Notes: generated from the sequence alone by a model not told the origin. DNA of 64,000 nucleotides from Bacillota bacterium (GCA_023413135.1 JAEZQK010000017.1:9242-73241), one strand, 5' to 3'; positions 24,141-33,446 are shown, counted from the first letter of the stretch. Made by a program: numbers and translations.

Positions 24141-24746
24141 ATGAAACCCAAAGCGTACTTCACCCCGCAAAGAATGACCCGTATCGCCCTGCTGGCAGCC
24201 ATTTCCGCAGTCCTTTTCCTTCCCTCTTTCGCCATTCCGATCATCGGCTTCTATAAGCTGGATCTGAGCAACCTCCCGGTTCTTCTTGGTGGATTTTCTA
24301 TGGGTCCTCTTTCCGGGCTGATCATACTTGGTATCAAAAGCCTGACCGGTCTTATTACCACCACTTCCGGTGGCGTGGGTGAAATTGCCGACTTCTTGCT
24401 GGGCGCAGCAATCATGCTTCCTGCGGTGCTCATCTACCGCAGGAACAAAAACCGTAAGAGTGCCCTCATCGGCATGGCAGTGGGCACTGTGAGCCTGATC
24501 ATATGCGGTGTTTTGGCCAATGCAGTTTTGTTGATCCCATTCTATGTGGCGGTGATGCACTTCCCAATGGAAGCCATTATCAAAACATTTACGGATATAA
24601 TTCCCTATGTTGACAGCCTGGAAAAGGTTCTGATTCTGATTACCGCCCCCTTCAACCTCCTCAAGGGTGTAGCGCTAAGCCTCGTGACCTTCCTTTTGTA
24701 TAAGCACCTGTCTCCCCTGCTTCACGGGCGCGGTGCCAGAACCTAA
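24141..24746 (+). CDS. ribU: Riboflavin ECF transporter S component
   Basis: This 201-residue membrane protein has six predicted spans and is the substrate-binding subunit of an energy-coupling-factor importer for riboflavin. Family marks include KLDLSNLPVLLGGFSMGP near residues 39-56, GIKSLTGL and FNLLKGVALSLVTFLLYK at the end. The FMN riboswitch directly upstream confirms the substrate class. AAGGAGG precedes the ATG by about 8 bases. The shared ATPases and T component (EcfA, EcfA', EcfT) are not in the window. Confidence 0.95.
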   Translation: MKPKAYFTPQRMTRIALLAAISAVLFLPSFAIPIIGFYKLDLSNLPVLLGGFSMGPLSGLIILGIKSLTGLITTTSGGVGEIADFLLGAAIMLPAVLIYRRNKNRKSALIGMAVGTVSLIICGVLANAVLLIPFYVAVMHFPMEAIIKTFTDIIPYVDSLEKVLILITAPFNLLKGVALSLVTFLLYKHLSPLLHGRGART

Positions 24747-24768
24747 TCTAATCCCAAGGAGTGATCCT

Positions 24769-25230
24769 TTGCGGTACGTGACACACTCCCCTCAAGAAAC
24801 ACGTTCCCTGGGCGAGGAGCTGGGAAGGCTCCTGCGCCCGGGGGACGTTTTGGCACTTCGGGGAGATATGGGCGCGGGCAAGAGTGAGCTGACCCGTGGC
24901 ATCGCCCGGGGGCTTCAATTGGAAGGCCCTGTTGCAAGCCCCACCTTCACCATTTTACAGGCCTACGATACGGGCAGGCTTCCCCTGTATCACTTTGACT
25001 GGTACAGGATTGTTGACCCGGAAGAGCTGTATGAAATAGGCACGGAAGAATATCTTGCGGGCGATGGCGTTTCGGTGGTGGAATGGCCGGACCGCGCTGT
25101 GCACATACTTCCCAAAGCGCATTTGCAGATTTCCATCGCCTATGGCGCAGGGGAAAACGAGCGGGTCATCGAAATCACACCCATGGGAGGCTATGCAAAC
25201 GTGTCTCTTGGGAAGGATATCAAGGTATGA
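24769..25230 (+). CDS. tsaE: tRNA t6A37 biosynthesis ATPase
   Basis: This 153-residue P-loop protein energises the TsaB-TsaD-TsaE complex that puts threonylcarbamoyl on A37 of ANN-decoding tRNAs. Walker A is GDMGAGKSE (about residues 32-40), followed by SPTFT (switch I) and HFDWYRI, then VEWPDR. The start is a TTG with AAGGAG 7 bases upstream. An in-frame ATG 12 codons earlier lies inside the end of ribU and has no site. It overlaps tsaB by 4 bases. Confidence 0.95.
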   Translation: MRYVTHSPQETRSLGEELGRLLRPGDVLALRGDMGAGKSELTRGIARGLQLEGPVASPTFTILQAYDTGRLPLYHFDWYRIVDPEELYEIGTEEYLAGDGVSVVEWPDRAVHILPKAHLQISIAYGAGENERVIEITPMGGYANVSLGKDIKV

Positions 25231-25931
25231 ACATTTTGGCGCTGGATACCTCCGGCCCTGTTTGTGGGGCCGCCATTTTGAAAAATGGCGAGGCTGCCTA
25301 TGAAGCCATGGCCGTTAACCGCTTTACCCATTCCGTAAGCTTGCTGCCCATAGTGGAGGAAGGCTTTACACATACGGGGCTTGCTATCCAGGATATCGAT
25401 CTGTTTGCGGTGACCGTGGGTCCCGGCTCCTTCACCGGCGTGCGCATCGGCGTGAGCACGGTAAAGGGCATGGCCCACGGGGCGAATAAACCCTGCATCG
25501 GCATCAACGCATTGGAATCGCTGGCGGCCGGTATTCCCTTCTTTGACGGCGTCGTTTGCCCCATACAGGATGCCAGGGCAGGCCAAGTCTACGGCGCGGC
25601 CTTCAAAGCCGGCATGCCACCGCAGCGGCTGCTAAAGGACGAGGCGCTGAAGCTGCCGGAATACTTCAAACAGCTGCTGCGCTTGTCCGGTCCCTTTTTA
25701 TTTGTCGGGGATGGCGCTTTAGTCCACCGGGAAATGATAGAAGCCGCCCTTCAAAGCAAGGCCCTTTTTGCCCCGGCCCATTTTAGGTTCCTGCGGCCGC
25801 TCAGTGTAGCGCTGCTAGCCGCTCACTATAAAGACCAGGCGAAAGATTATTTGGCGCTCATGCCATACTATCTGCGCGCGCCCCAGGCGGAGCGCCAGCG
25901 CAAAGCCAGGGAGGAAACACATGGAGCCTAA
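25227..25931 (+). CDS. tsaB: tRNA t6A37 biosynthesis dimerisation partner
   Basis: This 234-residue ASKHA-fold protein forms the platform for TsaD and TsaE. It opens with MNILALDTSG and has the family signature VGPGSFTGVRIG at about residues 63-74, then GINALESLA. It overlaps tsaE through ATGA and runs 11 bases into rimI. The catalytic partner TsaD is not in the window. Confidence 0.95.
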   Translation: MNILALDTSGPVCGAAILKNGEAAYEAMAVNRFTHSVSLLPIVEEGFTHTGLAIQDIDLFAVTVGPGSFTGVRIGVSTVKGMAHGANKPCIGINALESLAAGIPFFDGVVCPIQDARAGQVYGAAFKAGMPPQRLLKDEALKLPEYFKQLLRLSGPFLFVGDGALVHREMIEAALQSKALFAPAHFRFLRPLSVALLAAHYKDQAKDYLALMPYYLRAPQAERQRKAREETHGA

Positions 25932-26421
25932 GGGTGCTCTCGTGCGGAGAATGACGCTGCATGATATCGACGATGTGCACCGCATTGAAGCGGATGCTTT
26001 TTCTTCCCCCTGGAGCAGGGGTGCCTTTGAGGATGAGCTGACGGAAAACAAGTGCGCCAGGTATCTGGTGGCGGAATCAAATGGCGAGATCATCGCTTAC
26101 GCCGGGGCCTGGATGGTGTTGGACGAGTGCCACATCACCAACATCGCCGTGCGCCGCGACAAGCGTGGCAAGGGGTACGGGCGGCTGATCACGCAAAGCC
26201 TGATACAGTACGCCACGAATCTGGGCGCGTCGTTTGTCACGCTGGAGGTGCGCCGCTCCAACTTTACCGCCCAGAACCTTTATCGAAGCCTGGGCTTTAT
26301 GCAGGTGGGCTGCCGCAGGCGGTATTATGAAGACAACGGGGAGGACGCCATTTTAATGGCCTGCCAGGCCCTTCCCCCTGTGGAGCCGGATTTCACGGAA
26401 GAAGAAACGATAGAAATGTAA
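25921..26421 (+). CDS. rimI: Ribosomal protein bS18-alanine N-acetyltransferase
   Basis: This 166-residue GNAT enzyme has TLHDIDDVHRIEADAF at the N-terminus, the acetyl-CoA loop RRDKRGKGYGRL at about residues 77-88 and EVRRSNFTAQNLYRSLGF, all typical of RimI, which acetylates the N-terminus of S18. Position after tsaE-tsaB is the usual Firmicute order and supports the name. The start overlaps the end of tsaB by 11 bases. Confidence 0.92.
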   Translation: MEPKGALVRRMTLHDIDDVHRIEADAFSSPWSRGAFEDELTENKCARYLVAESNGEIIAYAGAWMVLDECHITNIAVRRDKRGKGYGRLITQSLIQYATNLGASFVTLEVRRSNFTAQNLYRSLGFMQVGCRRRYYEDNGEDAILMACQALPPVEPDFTEEETIEM

Positions 26422-26425
26422 CCTC

Positions 26426-27547
26426 TCAGTAAATGAGAAACTCGCATTCCAGCCGGCCATTGTACAGCCGGCGCTTTTTTTGTGCCCGGCGGCCAAAATG
26501 GCGCTCAAAGCCGGGATGGCTGCTCAATACGCCCATGCGCCAGCCCTCATGCCTGTTTAGAAGGCTGTTCATCTGTCCATACAAGCTTTCGGCAGACTTT
26601 TTGTCTCCCAGCCGTTCCCCGTAAGGCGGATTGGCCAGAAACACTCCGTTTTTCTCCTGCAACTTTAGCTGTCGAAGGTCCCTTTCAAACACCCGGATGT
26701 GGCCTTCCATTCCCGCCTGAGCGATGTGCTTCTTGCACAATTCCAAGGCATTAGGATCAATTTCGCTGCCGGATATCCCTTCGATCCTGCCGGGATCATA
26801 AGCCGTACGTGCTTTTTCCCGCAACTCCGCTCTTTCCCCCGCCGGGAAAAGCGGCCACTTGTCGCAGGCGAATTCCCGGCTCAGTCCCGGCGCACGGCCA
26901 GCTTGCATCATGGCCGCCTCGATCAAGATCGTGCCTGTGCCGCAGCATGGGTCATGCAGCGCCATTCCCGGTTTCCAGGGTGACAACCGTACGATGGCCG
27001 CCGCCAGCGTTTCCCGAAGAGGCGCTTCCCCGTTCCATGTGCGGTAGCCCCGGCGGTTTAGTGCCGTGCCGCTTATGTCCAAGGTCAGCCTCGCCACATC
27101 GCCATGGAGGCTGACATCAATGGGATACCCCGCTCCCGTTTCTGAAAACCAAGTTGTCCTGTAATGCTCCTTCAGCCGTTCCACGATGGCCTTTTTGGTG
27201 ATGGCCTGGCAGTCGCGCACGCTCATCAATTGGCTCCTGGCACACTTGCCGGAAACGGGAAAGGCACCGTCCTTGGGCAGGTAATCTTCCCAGGGAATAG
27301 CTTTCACCGCCTGGAAAAGCTCCTCAAACGTGAGTACCTTCGCTTCATTCAAAACAAGCAGCACCCGGTCGGCGCAGCGCAGCCACAGGCATGCTTCATA
27401 CGCCTCCCCGGGCGACGATTCAAACCGTGCTCCGCCCAGTTCCGCCTTGGCGCTTAAAATGCCCAACGCACGCAATTCATCCGCCACCACGCCCTCCAGC
27501 CCGAAAGCGGCGGTGGCGAAAAATGTCAGCTTGTTATGTTCGGCCAT
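26426..27547 (-). CDS. THUMP-domain class I SAM-dependent RNA methyltransferase
   Basis: This 373-residue enzyme of the RlmL/YpsC group has an N-terminal ferredoxin-like plus THUMP RNA-binding part (about 1-155) and a Rossmann methyltransferase domain. The SAM loop is HDPCCGTGTILIEAA (about residues 192-206) and the catalytic motif for base N-methylation is NPPYGERLGD near 310. It probably modifies 23S rRNA; the exact base is not knowable here. The start has AAGGAGG 5 bases before the ATG; a longer in-frame extension crosses the promoter. Its 3' end abuts rimI with 4 bases between stop codons. Confidence 0.9.
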   Translation of the reverse strand: MAEHNKLTFFATAAFGLEGVVADELRALGILSAKAELGGARFESSPGEAYEACLWLRCADRVLLVLNEAKVLTFEELFQAVKAIPWEDYLPKDGAFPVSGKCARSQLMSVRDCQAITKKAIVERLKEHYRTTWFSETGAGYPIDVSLHGDVARLTLDISGTALNRRGYRTWNGEAPLRETLAAAIVRLSPWKPGMALHDPCCGTGTILIEAAMMQAGRAPGLSREFACDKWPLFPAGERAELREKARTAYDPGRIEGISGSEIDPNALELCKKHIAQAGMEGHIRVFERDLRQLKLQEKNGVFLANPPYGERLGDKKSAESLYGQMNSLLNRHEGWRMGVLSSHPGFERHFGRRAQKKRRLYNGRLECEFLIY

Positions 27548-27572
27548 AATGTCCTCCTTGTACGGTTCATCC

Positions 27573-27601
27573 ATTATAAGGATGTTAGGCAGGAAAGTCA
27601 A
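27573..27601 (-). promoter_or_regulatory. Promoter of the THUMP methyltransferase gene
   Basis: On the minus strand TTGACT (27596-27601) and TATAAT (27573-27578) are 17 bases apart, 26 bases before the start codon. Confidence 0.75.
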
Positions 27602-27642
27602 CGACGCAGATTTTGACCAAAATAAAAGCAAAAAAACCATGC

Positions 27643-27671
27643 TTGTGTATTCTTCGGGTTGACGGTATAAT
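27643..27671 (+). promoter_or_regulatory. Promoter of the priA operon
   Basis: TTGTGT (27643-27648) and TATAAT (27666-27671) are 17 bases apart, 35 bases before the priA start. It is back-to-back with the methyltransferase promoter. Confidence 0.6.
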
Positions 27672-27705
27672 AAAAGTTGGCATTTTATACACGGGAGGCG
27701 AAGGC

Positions 27706-29946
27706 ATGTTTGCCCAGGTGATCGTGGACATCGTGCACGAAAACGTGGCCCATGTCTATACCTACCGGGTGCCGGAAAACTTGCATCTTGCCCAGGGGAC
27801 ACGCGTTCTTGTTCCTTTCGGTGTAAGGAAAGTGGAAGGCCTGATCCTATCCCTGTCTGATGATACCGACTATCCAAAGGAAAAGATCAAAGCCATTTTA
27901 CGCCCGCTGGAGGATTATCCGGCAGTGCTGCCCGCTTTGATCGATCTGGGCCGGGAGATGGCGGATAATTCCCACTGTCCTTTGGCAGAAACGCTGCGGC
28001 TAATGCTCCCCGCCGCCATGCGGGGCGGTAGGGTCAAGGAAAAGACGGAGCCGATGGCCAGGCTCAATATCCCCAAGGAAGATGTGGAGGCGGCAGCATT
28101 TGCGCAAAAGCGTTCCCCCCGCCGGGCGCTGCTGCTGACGCTTTTGAAGGATGGCAAATCCCACCCCGTCAAGGAACTTTCGCTATTGGTCAAAGACCCG
28201 ATGGAAGCGCTAAAAAAGCTTGAATCCATGGGGCTTGTAACCCTCTCGCAGGAGGAAGTGTTCCGCTCCCCCTACGAAGATATGGTTGTAAGGGAAGTTG
28301 CCGATCCGCCTCTGATGGCCGCCCAGCAGGAAGCGCTGGATGAAGTGGAGCCCGCCCTTCAAAAGGGCGCCGGAGCATTTTTGCTCCATGGCGTAACGGG
28401 GTCGGGCAAGACGGAGGTATACATCCGCCTGGTCCGGAAAGCGCTGGCAATGGGCCGAGGCGCCATCGTTTTGGTGCCGGAGATCGCACTGACACCCCAA
28501 ATGGTGCAGTGGTTCCGCGACCGCTTCGGCCCCGTGGCGGCGGTGCTCCATTCCAGGCTTACCCAGGGCGAGCGGTTCGATGAGTGGCGGCGCATACGTC
28601 AAAACCAGGCCAATGTCGTAGTGGGAGCGCGCTCTGCGGTATTCGCCCCGGTAAACAAGCTTGGGCTCATCGTAGTGGATGAGGAGCACGAGCAAAGCTA
28701 CCTAAGTGAGCACCATCCGAGGTATGATGCCCGGGAGGTGGCACAAAGCCGCTGCCTAAGGGAAGGCGGCGTTCTGCTGTTAAGCAGCGCCACCCCCAGC
28801 ATATTATCGTTTGCCAAAGCCATGCGGGGCGATTATACGCTGCTGGAAATGCCCAGCCGTGTGATGGATAGGCCCCTGCCCGAAGTGCACGTGGTGGATA
28901 TGCGCAAGGAGCTGGAGGCGGGCAACCGTTCCATTTTCAGCACGCTCTTAACGCAAAAGCTGCGTGAATGTATGGATCGCGGCAATCAGGCCATGCTGTT
29001 TTTGAACCGGCGTGGCTACCAATCCTTCGTTTCATGCCGAAGCTGCGGCTATGTGGTCAAATGCGGCCAGTGCGACATCGCCATGACATACCATCAGACA
29101 GGCGGCGACGGGCGCATGCACTGCCACTATTGCGGCTTGGAAGCCCCACCCCCTAATGTGTGCCCTCAGTGCGGCAGCAAGTATATCCGCTATTTCGGCC
29201 TGGGTACCCAAAAGGTGGAGGATGAAGTCCAAAAGCTGCTGCCGGACATAAAAGTACTACGCATGGACATCGACACCACCGGCGGAAAGGATGCCCACCA
29301 CAGAATGCTTTCCAGCTTTCGCGCCGGGGATTACCGCATTCTGGTCGGCACGCAGATGATTGCCAAGGGGCTGGATTTTCCAAACGTGACGCTGGTGGGG
29401 GTGGTAGCGGCGGATATGACGCTGAACCTGCCGGACTACCGCAGCCCGGAGCGCACCTTCCAGCTTTTAACCCAGGTGGCTGGCCGGGCTGGACGCGCCC
29501 AGGAACCGGGCGAAGTGGTGGTTCAAACTTACAAGCCCGAGCATCCTGTTATCCGGGCCGCCGCCGACCAGGATTACCGAACCTTTTACCAAATGGAATT
29601 CCAAAGGCGGCGCACGGGTCTATATCCCCCATTCACCGTGCTGTGCAGGCTTCTGGTGGAAAGCGGGCAAGGAAAGGAAGCCCAAAGAATCTGCCAGCAT
29701 CTTTACGAAGAATGTGAGGCCTATTTGAAGGATCATCCTACTTACCAAAAGCGCGTGCTTTTGATGCGCATGGATGAGGCCCCTGTGAAAATGATCCGGG
29801 GCAAAACCCGCTATCATGTGCTCATCAAGCTGTTTGAACACCCGGACAGCCGTTCCCTGGCCGGATTTTTAAGCGAACTGGCACAGGCGGAAACTGAGCC
29901 TACGTGCCAGATATATTTTGAATGGAATCCCTCATCCATGATGTAG
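27706..29946 (+). CDS. priA: Primosomal replication restart helicase PriA
   Basis: This 746-residue superfamily 2 helicase reloads DnaB at stalled forks. The N-terminal 3'-DNA-binding domain (about 1-105) is followed by the helicase core with Walker A GVTGSGKTE near 229 and Walker B VVDEEHE near 322. A zinc-binding insert carries four CxxC-type pairs starting near 443 (SCRSCGY, KCGQC, CHYCG, CPQCG). Motifs V/VI (GTQMIAKGLDFPNVTLVG, QVAGRAGRA) are intact. The start at 27706 has GGGAGG 7 bases upstream; a longer frame would cross the promoter. First gene of a long housekeeping operon. Confidence 0.97.
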   Translation: MFAQVIVDIVHENVAHVYTYRVPENLHLAQGTRVLVPFGVRKVEGLILSLSDDTDYPKEKIKAILRPLEDYPAVLPALIDLGREMADNSHCPLAETLRLMLPAAMRGGRVKEKTEPMARLNIPKEDVEAAAFAQKRSPRRALLLTLLKDGKSHPVKELSLLVKDPMEALKKLESMGLVTLSQEEVFRSPYEDMVVREVADPPLMAAQQEALDEVEPALQKGAGAFLLHGVTGSGKTEVYIRLVRKALAMGRGAIVLVPEIALTPQMVQWFRDRFGPVAAVLHSRLTQGERFDEWRRIRQNQANVVVGARSAVFAPVNKLGLIVVDEEHEQSYLSEHHPRYDAREVAQSRCLREGGVLLLSSATPSILSFAKAMRGDYTLLEMPSRVMDRPLPEVHVVDMRKELEAGNRSIFSTLLTQKLRECMDRGNQAMLFLNRRGYQSFVSCRSCGYVVKCGQCDIAMTYHQTGGDGRMHCHYCGLEAPPPNVCPQCGSKYIRYFGLGTQKVEDEVQKLLPDIKVLRMDIDTTGGKDAHHRMLSSFRAGDYRILVGTQMIAKGLDFPNVTLVGVVAADMTLNLPDYRSPERTFQLLTQVAGRAGRAQEPGEVVVQTYKPEHPVIRAAADQDYRTFYQMEFQRRRTGLYPPFTVLCRLLVESGQGKEAQRICQHLYEECEAYLKDHPTYQKRVLLMRMDEAPVKMIRGKTRYHVLIKLFEHPDSRSLAGFLSELAQAETEPTCQIYFEWNPSSMM

Positions 29947-29966
29947 GGACCGGAAAGGACGATACA

Positions 29967-30464
29967 ATGGGTATCCGCAATATTATCAAGATTGGTGACG
30001 AGGCGCTGCGCAAAGTAGCAAAGCCTGTTGCCAAGTTCGATCTTCGGCTTTGGCTGCTGCTTAAGGATATGGCCGACACTATGTACAAGGCGGAAGGGGC
30101 GGGCCTTGCCGCGCCCCAGGTGGGCATTTTGCGCCGCGTGGTGGTGGTGGATGACGGAGACGGCCTCGTAGAACTGGTGAACCCCGAGATCATCGAAAGA
30201 GAAGGCGAGCAATGCGGGCCGGAAGGATGTCTGAGCATTCCCGGCCGGCAGGGCCTTGTCTGCCGCCCCAACAAAGTCACCGTCCGTGCCCAGGACAGGC
30301 ACGGCAAGTTTTTTGAAAAGACAGGCGAAGGCTTGCTGGCGCGGGCATTTTGCCATGAGATCGACCATTTGAACGGCGTCCTGTATTTGGATCTCATGGA
30401 GCGGGAAATTTTCCCTGATGAAGAGCCCGAAGATGAAGATGCCCAGAAGGCACTTAAGGAGTGA
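29967..30464 (+). CDS. def: Peptide deformylase
   Basis: This 165-residue metalloenzyme removes the formyl group from nascent proteins. The three family motifs are present: GAGLAAPQVG (about 44-53), EGCLSIPG (about 86-93, metal-binding Cys88) and HEIDHLNG (about 130-137, two His ligands and the catalytic Glu). The acidic C-terminal tail is ordinary for Firmicutes. GGAAAGG precedes the ATG, 20 bases after priA and 4 bases before fmt. Confidence 0.97.
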   Translation: MGIRNIIKIGDEALRKVAKPVAKFDLRLWLLLKDMADTMYKAEGAGLAAPQVGILRRVVVVDDGDGLVELVNPEIIEREGEQCGPEGCLSIPGRQGLVCRPNKVTVRAQDRHGKFFEKTGEGLLARAFCHEIDHLNGVLYLDLMEREIFPDEEPEDEDAQKALKE

Positions 30465-30468
30465 CGGG

Positions 30469-31407
30469 ATGCGCGTTGTATTCATGGGCACCCCCGACTT
30501 CGCCGTGCCCTCGCTGCAGGGGCTGATCGGCGCAGGCTATGACATTGCCGGCGTTTTCACCCAGCCTGACAAACCTAAGGGGCGCGGCAACAAGCTGACG
30601 CACAGCCCCGTGAAGGAGTGTGCTCTCCGCCATAACATTCCCGTGTTTCAGCCCAGCCGCATCCGCAAGGATGGCGTGGAGGATCTGAAAAGCCTTGCGC
30701 CGGACCTTTGTGTCACCGCCGCCTTCGGGCAGATTCTGTCCCAGGAGATTCTGGATATTCCCAGGCTGGGCACGGTGAACGTCCATGCCTCCCTCCTCCC
30801 CCGGCACCGGGGCAGCGCTCCCATCAACTGGTGCATTCTCATGGGAGAAAACAAGACCGGCATCACCACCATGATGACCGACAAGGGCATCGATACGGGA
30901 GACATGCTGCTTCAGCGGGAAATAGACATCTTGCCCGGGGAAACAGCGGGCGAGCTGAGCATCCGCCTTTCCTCTTTGGGTGCGCAAACTTTATTAGAAA
31001 CACTGGCCCTTCTGAAACAAGGCCGCTGCCCCCGCATTCCGCAGGATCATGAGGCCCATACATATGAACCCATGCTCAAAAAGGAAATGGGGCTGATCGA
31101 CTGGCAAAAAAGCGCCCGGGAGATTATAAATCAGGTGCGGGGGCTGGACCCCTGGCCCGGCACATATACGCCCTTCCCGGAAGGAATATTAAAGGTGATA
31201 AAGGTCCTGGCGGTGGAAGGCATTTGCGGCATCCCCGGGCAGGTGCTTGCGGCCGACGGGAAACAAGGTCTTGTTGTGGCGGCCGGGGATAGCGCGGTGC
31301 ACATCCTGCGCCTTCAGGCCCCCGGCGGAAAACAGATGGACGCCAAGGATTATTTGCGGGGCCACCCCCTTACCCCAGGAACAATATGGCAGGAGAATAA
31401 GGAATGA
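30469..31407 (+). CDS. fmt: Methionyl-tRNA formyltransferase
   Basis: This 312-residue enzyme formylates initiator Met-tRNA from 10-formyl-tetrahydrofolate. MRVVFMGTPDFAVPSLQ at the N-terminus, the cofactor loop LPRHRGSAPINWCI (about 107-120, with the Asn-His-Ser catalytic set before and in it) and TDKGIDTGDML are diagnostic; the OB-fold tRNA-binding domain fills the C-terminus. It overlaps rsmB by 4 bases (ATGA). Confidence 0.97.
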   Translation: MRVVFMGTPDFAVPSLQGLIGAGYDIAGVFTQPDKPKGRGNKLTHSPVKECALRHNIPVFQPSRIRKDGVEDLKSLAPDLCVTAAFGQILSQEILDIPRLGTVNVHASLLPRHRGSAPINWCILMGENKTGITTMMTDKGIDTGDMLLQREIDILPGETAGELSIRLSSLGAQTLLETLALLKQGRCPRIPQDHEAHTYEPMLKKEMGLIDWQKSAREIINQVRGLDPWPGTYTPFPEGILKVIKVLAVEGICGIPGQVLAADGKQGLVVAAGDSAVHILRLQAPGGKQMDAKDYLRGHPLTPGTIWQENKE

Positions 31408-33446
31408 GCGATACAAAAAAACCTCTGTCCCCGAAAAAAGGCCCGGCACGGCCCCGTGGAGATAAACCTACCTATGCGCGCTCCGCGGGATCAAGGCCCG
31501 CCGGGGACAAGCCCGTCTATGGCCGTCCCGCTGGGGCTAGGCCTGCCGGAGATAAACCTGCTTATGCCCGTCCCGCCGGAGCAAGACCTGCCGGGGCAAG
31601 ACCCGCTGGCGACAAACCTGCCTATGGCCGTCCCGCCGGAGCTAGGCCTGCCGGAGATAAACCTGCTTATGCCCGTCCCGCCGGAGCAAGACCTGCCGGG
31701 GCAAGACCCGCTGGAGATAAACCTGCATACGCACGCCCTGCCGGGGCAAGGCCTGCCGGGGCAAGACCCGCTGGAGATAAACCTGCATACGCACGTCCTG
31801 CCGGGGCAAAATCTGCTGGAGATAAACCTGCATACGCGCGCCCTACCGGAGCTAGGCCTACCGGAGATAAACCTGCCTATGCCCGTCCTTCCGGAGCAAG
31901 GCCCGCTGGCGACAAACCCGCCTATGCCCGTCCTTCCGGAGCAAAACCTGCCGGAGACAAGCGGCCCTATGGCCGCTCCACCGGATCAAAGCCTGCCTTT
32001 GGCAAGCCACCTCTTCGTACACACAAAGGTCCGGATAAAGCAAATGCTCCCAAACGTTTCCGACCTTCCGGGGATACGCCCCCGATTCCCGTAACCATGT
32101 CCCTGGGTGCGCGGCAGTTGGCCCTTAACGTTTTGCAGGATGTGCACCGGGATGATGCCTATGCCTCCCTGGCGCTGGACAAGCGGCTGAAGGAAAGCCA
32201 TCTGGCCGCCATCGACAAGCGTCTGGCCGCCAATATCGTATACGGCACGCTGGAAAACCGCATCCGCATCGACTATGCGCTGGACAGCCTGCTGACCAAA
32301 ACAGACGTGGATCCCCTCATCCGGGACATCCTTCGCCTGAGCGCGTATCAGATTCTGTTTCTTGACAAGGTGCCCGACAGCGCCGCGGTGAACGAAGGCG
32401 TCAAGCTGTGTAAGGAAGCCGGGATGGAGCCGCTAACCGGCTTTGTCAACGGCGTATTGCGCAACCTTTCCCGCCAGAAGGAGGAAATCTCCTGGCCCAG
32501 GCGGGAAGACAATGAAGCGCGGTATATCTCCACGTTGCATTCTGTGCCGGAATGGCTTGTGGAGCGGCTCATGCAGGCTTATGGCGTGGAAATGGCGGAA
32601 AGCATCTGCTCCCACCGCACGCAGCAGCACTTTACCCCCGTGCGCCCAAACCGCATGGCGCTCACCGACGAAGCCTTTGAGCAGCTTCTTGCCCGCAAGG
32701 TCTGGAAGGCGGAGAAGGGGCAAGTCCCCCACGCCTTTCGCATCGGCGGTGCGGTAGATATCGGTGCCGACGCCGATTACCGCAAGGGTCTGTTCTCCAT
32801 TCAGGGGGAAAGCAGCATGCTGGCGGCGGAGGCCGTGGGGGTTAAGCGCGGCATGCAGGTACTGGATGCCTGTGCCGCGCCGGGCGGCAAAGCCGCCTTG
32901 ATGGCTGAAATCATGGACGGCACCGGCCGGGTGCATGCCTGGGATATTCACGAGCACCGCGTGGCACTCATACAGGCGGTGGCCAAGCGGCTGCACCTGG
33001 AAAACCTGCGCCCCATGGTGCGGGATGCCGCCCTATACCGGGAAGAGCTTGCCGACACATTTGATGCCGTGCTGCTGGATGCGCCCTGCTCCGGCCTTGG
33101 CGTCATGCTGGAAAAGCCGGACGTCAAATACAGGCAAACACCCCAAGCGGTAGCCGCGCTTGTACAAACGCAAAGAAGGCTGCTGGACACCTTAAGTGCA
33201 TACGTCAAAAAAGGCGGTATTCTGGTATATGTCACCTGCTCCATATTGCCGGAGGAAAACAGCGGGCAAATTGCATCCTTCCTAAAAAACCATCCGGAAT
33301 TTGTATTGGCTCCGCTGCCGGATACTATCCCGGAAAAATTCCGTCAGCTTTATGGAGATATGGGCTTGCAGCTTTTCGCCCACCTAAACGGGCTGGAGGG
33401 CTTCTATATCGCACGGCTTCAAAAGAAAGGAAACATACGTGGATAA
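31404..33446 (+). CDS. rsmB: 16S rRNA (cytosine-967-C5)-methyltransferase with repeat-rich N-terminal extension
   Basis: The C-terminal ~450 residues are a standard RsmB: a NusB-like RNA-binding domain (about 230-365) and a Rossmann methyltransferase domain with the SAM motif DACAAPGGKAA near 490, DAPCSG near 558 and the catalytic cysteine motif VTCSILPEEN near 609. The first ~225 residues are unusual: eleven tandem units of GDKPAYARPAGARPA type (residues 19-198), basic, proline-rich and without predicted fold. The ATG overlaps fmt and is the only site compatible with operon spacing, so the extension appears translated. Such basic tails may aid RNA binding, by inference. Confidence 0.92.
   Translation: MSDTKKPLSPKKGPARPRGDKPTYARSAGSRPAGDKPVYGRPAGARPAGDKPAYARPAGARPAGARPAGDKPAYGRPAGARPAGDKPAYARPAGARPAGARPAGDKPAYARPAGARPAGARPAGDKPAYARPAGAKSAGDKPAYARPTGARPTGDKPAYARPSGARPAGDKPAYARPSGAKPAGDKRPYGRSTGSKPAFGKPPLRTHKGPDKANAPKRFRPSGDTPPIPVTMSLGARQLALNVLQDVHRDDAYASLALDKRLKESHLAAIDKRLAANIVYGTLENRIRIDYALDSLLTKTDVDPLIRDILRLSAYQILFLDKVPDSAAVNEGVKLCKEAGMEPLTGFVNGVLRNLSRQKEEISWPRREDNEARYISTLHSVPEWLVERLMQAYGVEMAESICSHRTQQHFTPVRPNRMALTDEAFEQLLARKVWKAEKGQVPHAFRIGGAVDIGADADYRKGLFSIQGESSMLAAEAVGVKRGMQVLDACAAPGGKAALMAEIMDGTGRVHAWDIHEHRVALIQAVAKRLHLENLRPMVRDAALYREELADTFDAVLLDAPCSGLGVMLEKPDVKYRQTPQAVAALVQTQRRLLDTLSAYVKKGGILVYVTCSILPEENSGQIASFLKNHPEFVLAPLPDTIPEKFRQLYGDMGLQLFAHLNGLEGFYIARLQKKGNIRG
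31458..31997 (+). repeat. 45/60-base tandem repeat array in rsmB
   Basis: Eleven units encode GDKPxYxRPxGxRPA; eight are 45 bases and three carry an extra 15-base GARPA insert, so all length changes keep frame. Some neighbouring units are identical over 50 or more bases, which points to recent slippage or unequal crossing-over. Confidence 0.95.

Noticed and set aside
31456..32094. Long alternative reading frame (about 212 codons) through the rsmB repeats
   Set aside because: The repeat unit length is a multiple of three, so stop-free sequence in one frame is mirrored in others. It has no ribosome binding site or family similarity, and rsmB is fixed by its conserved domains.
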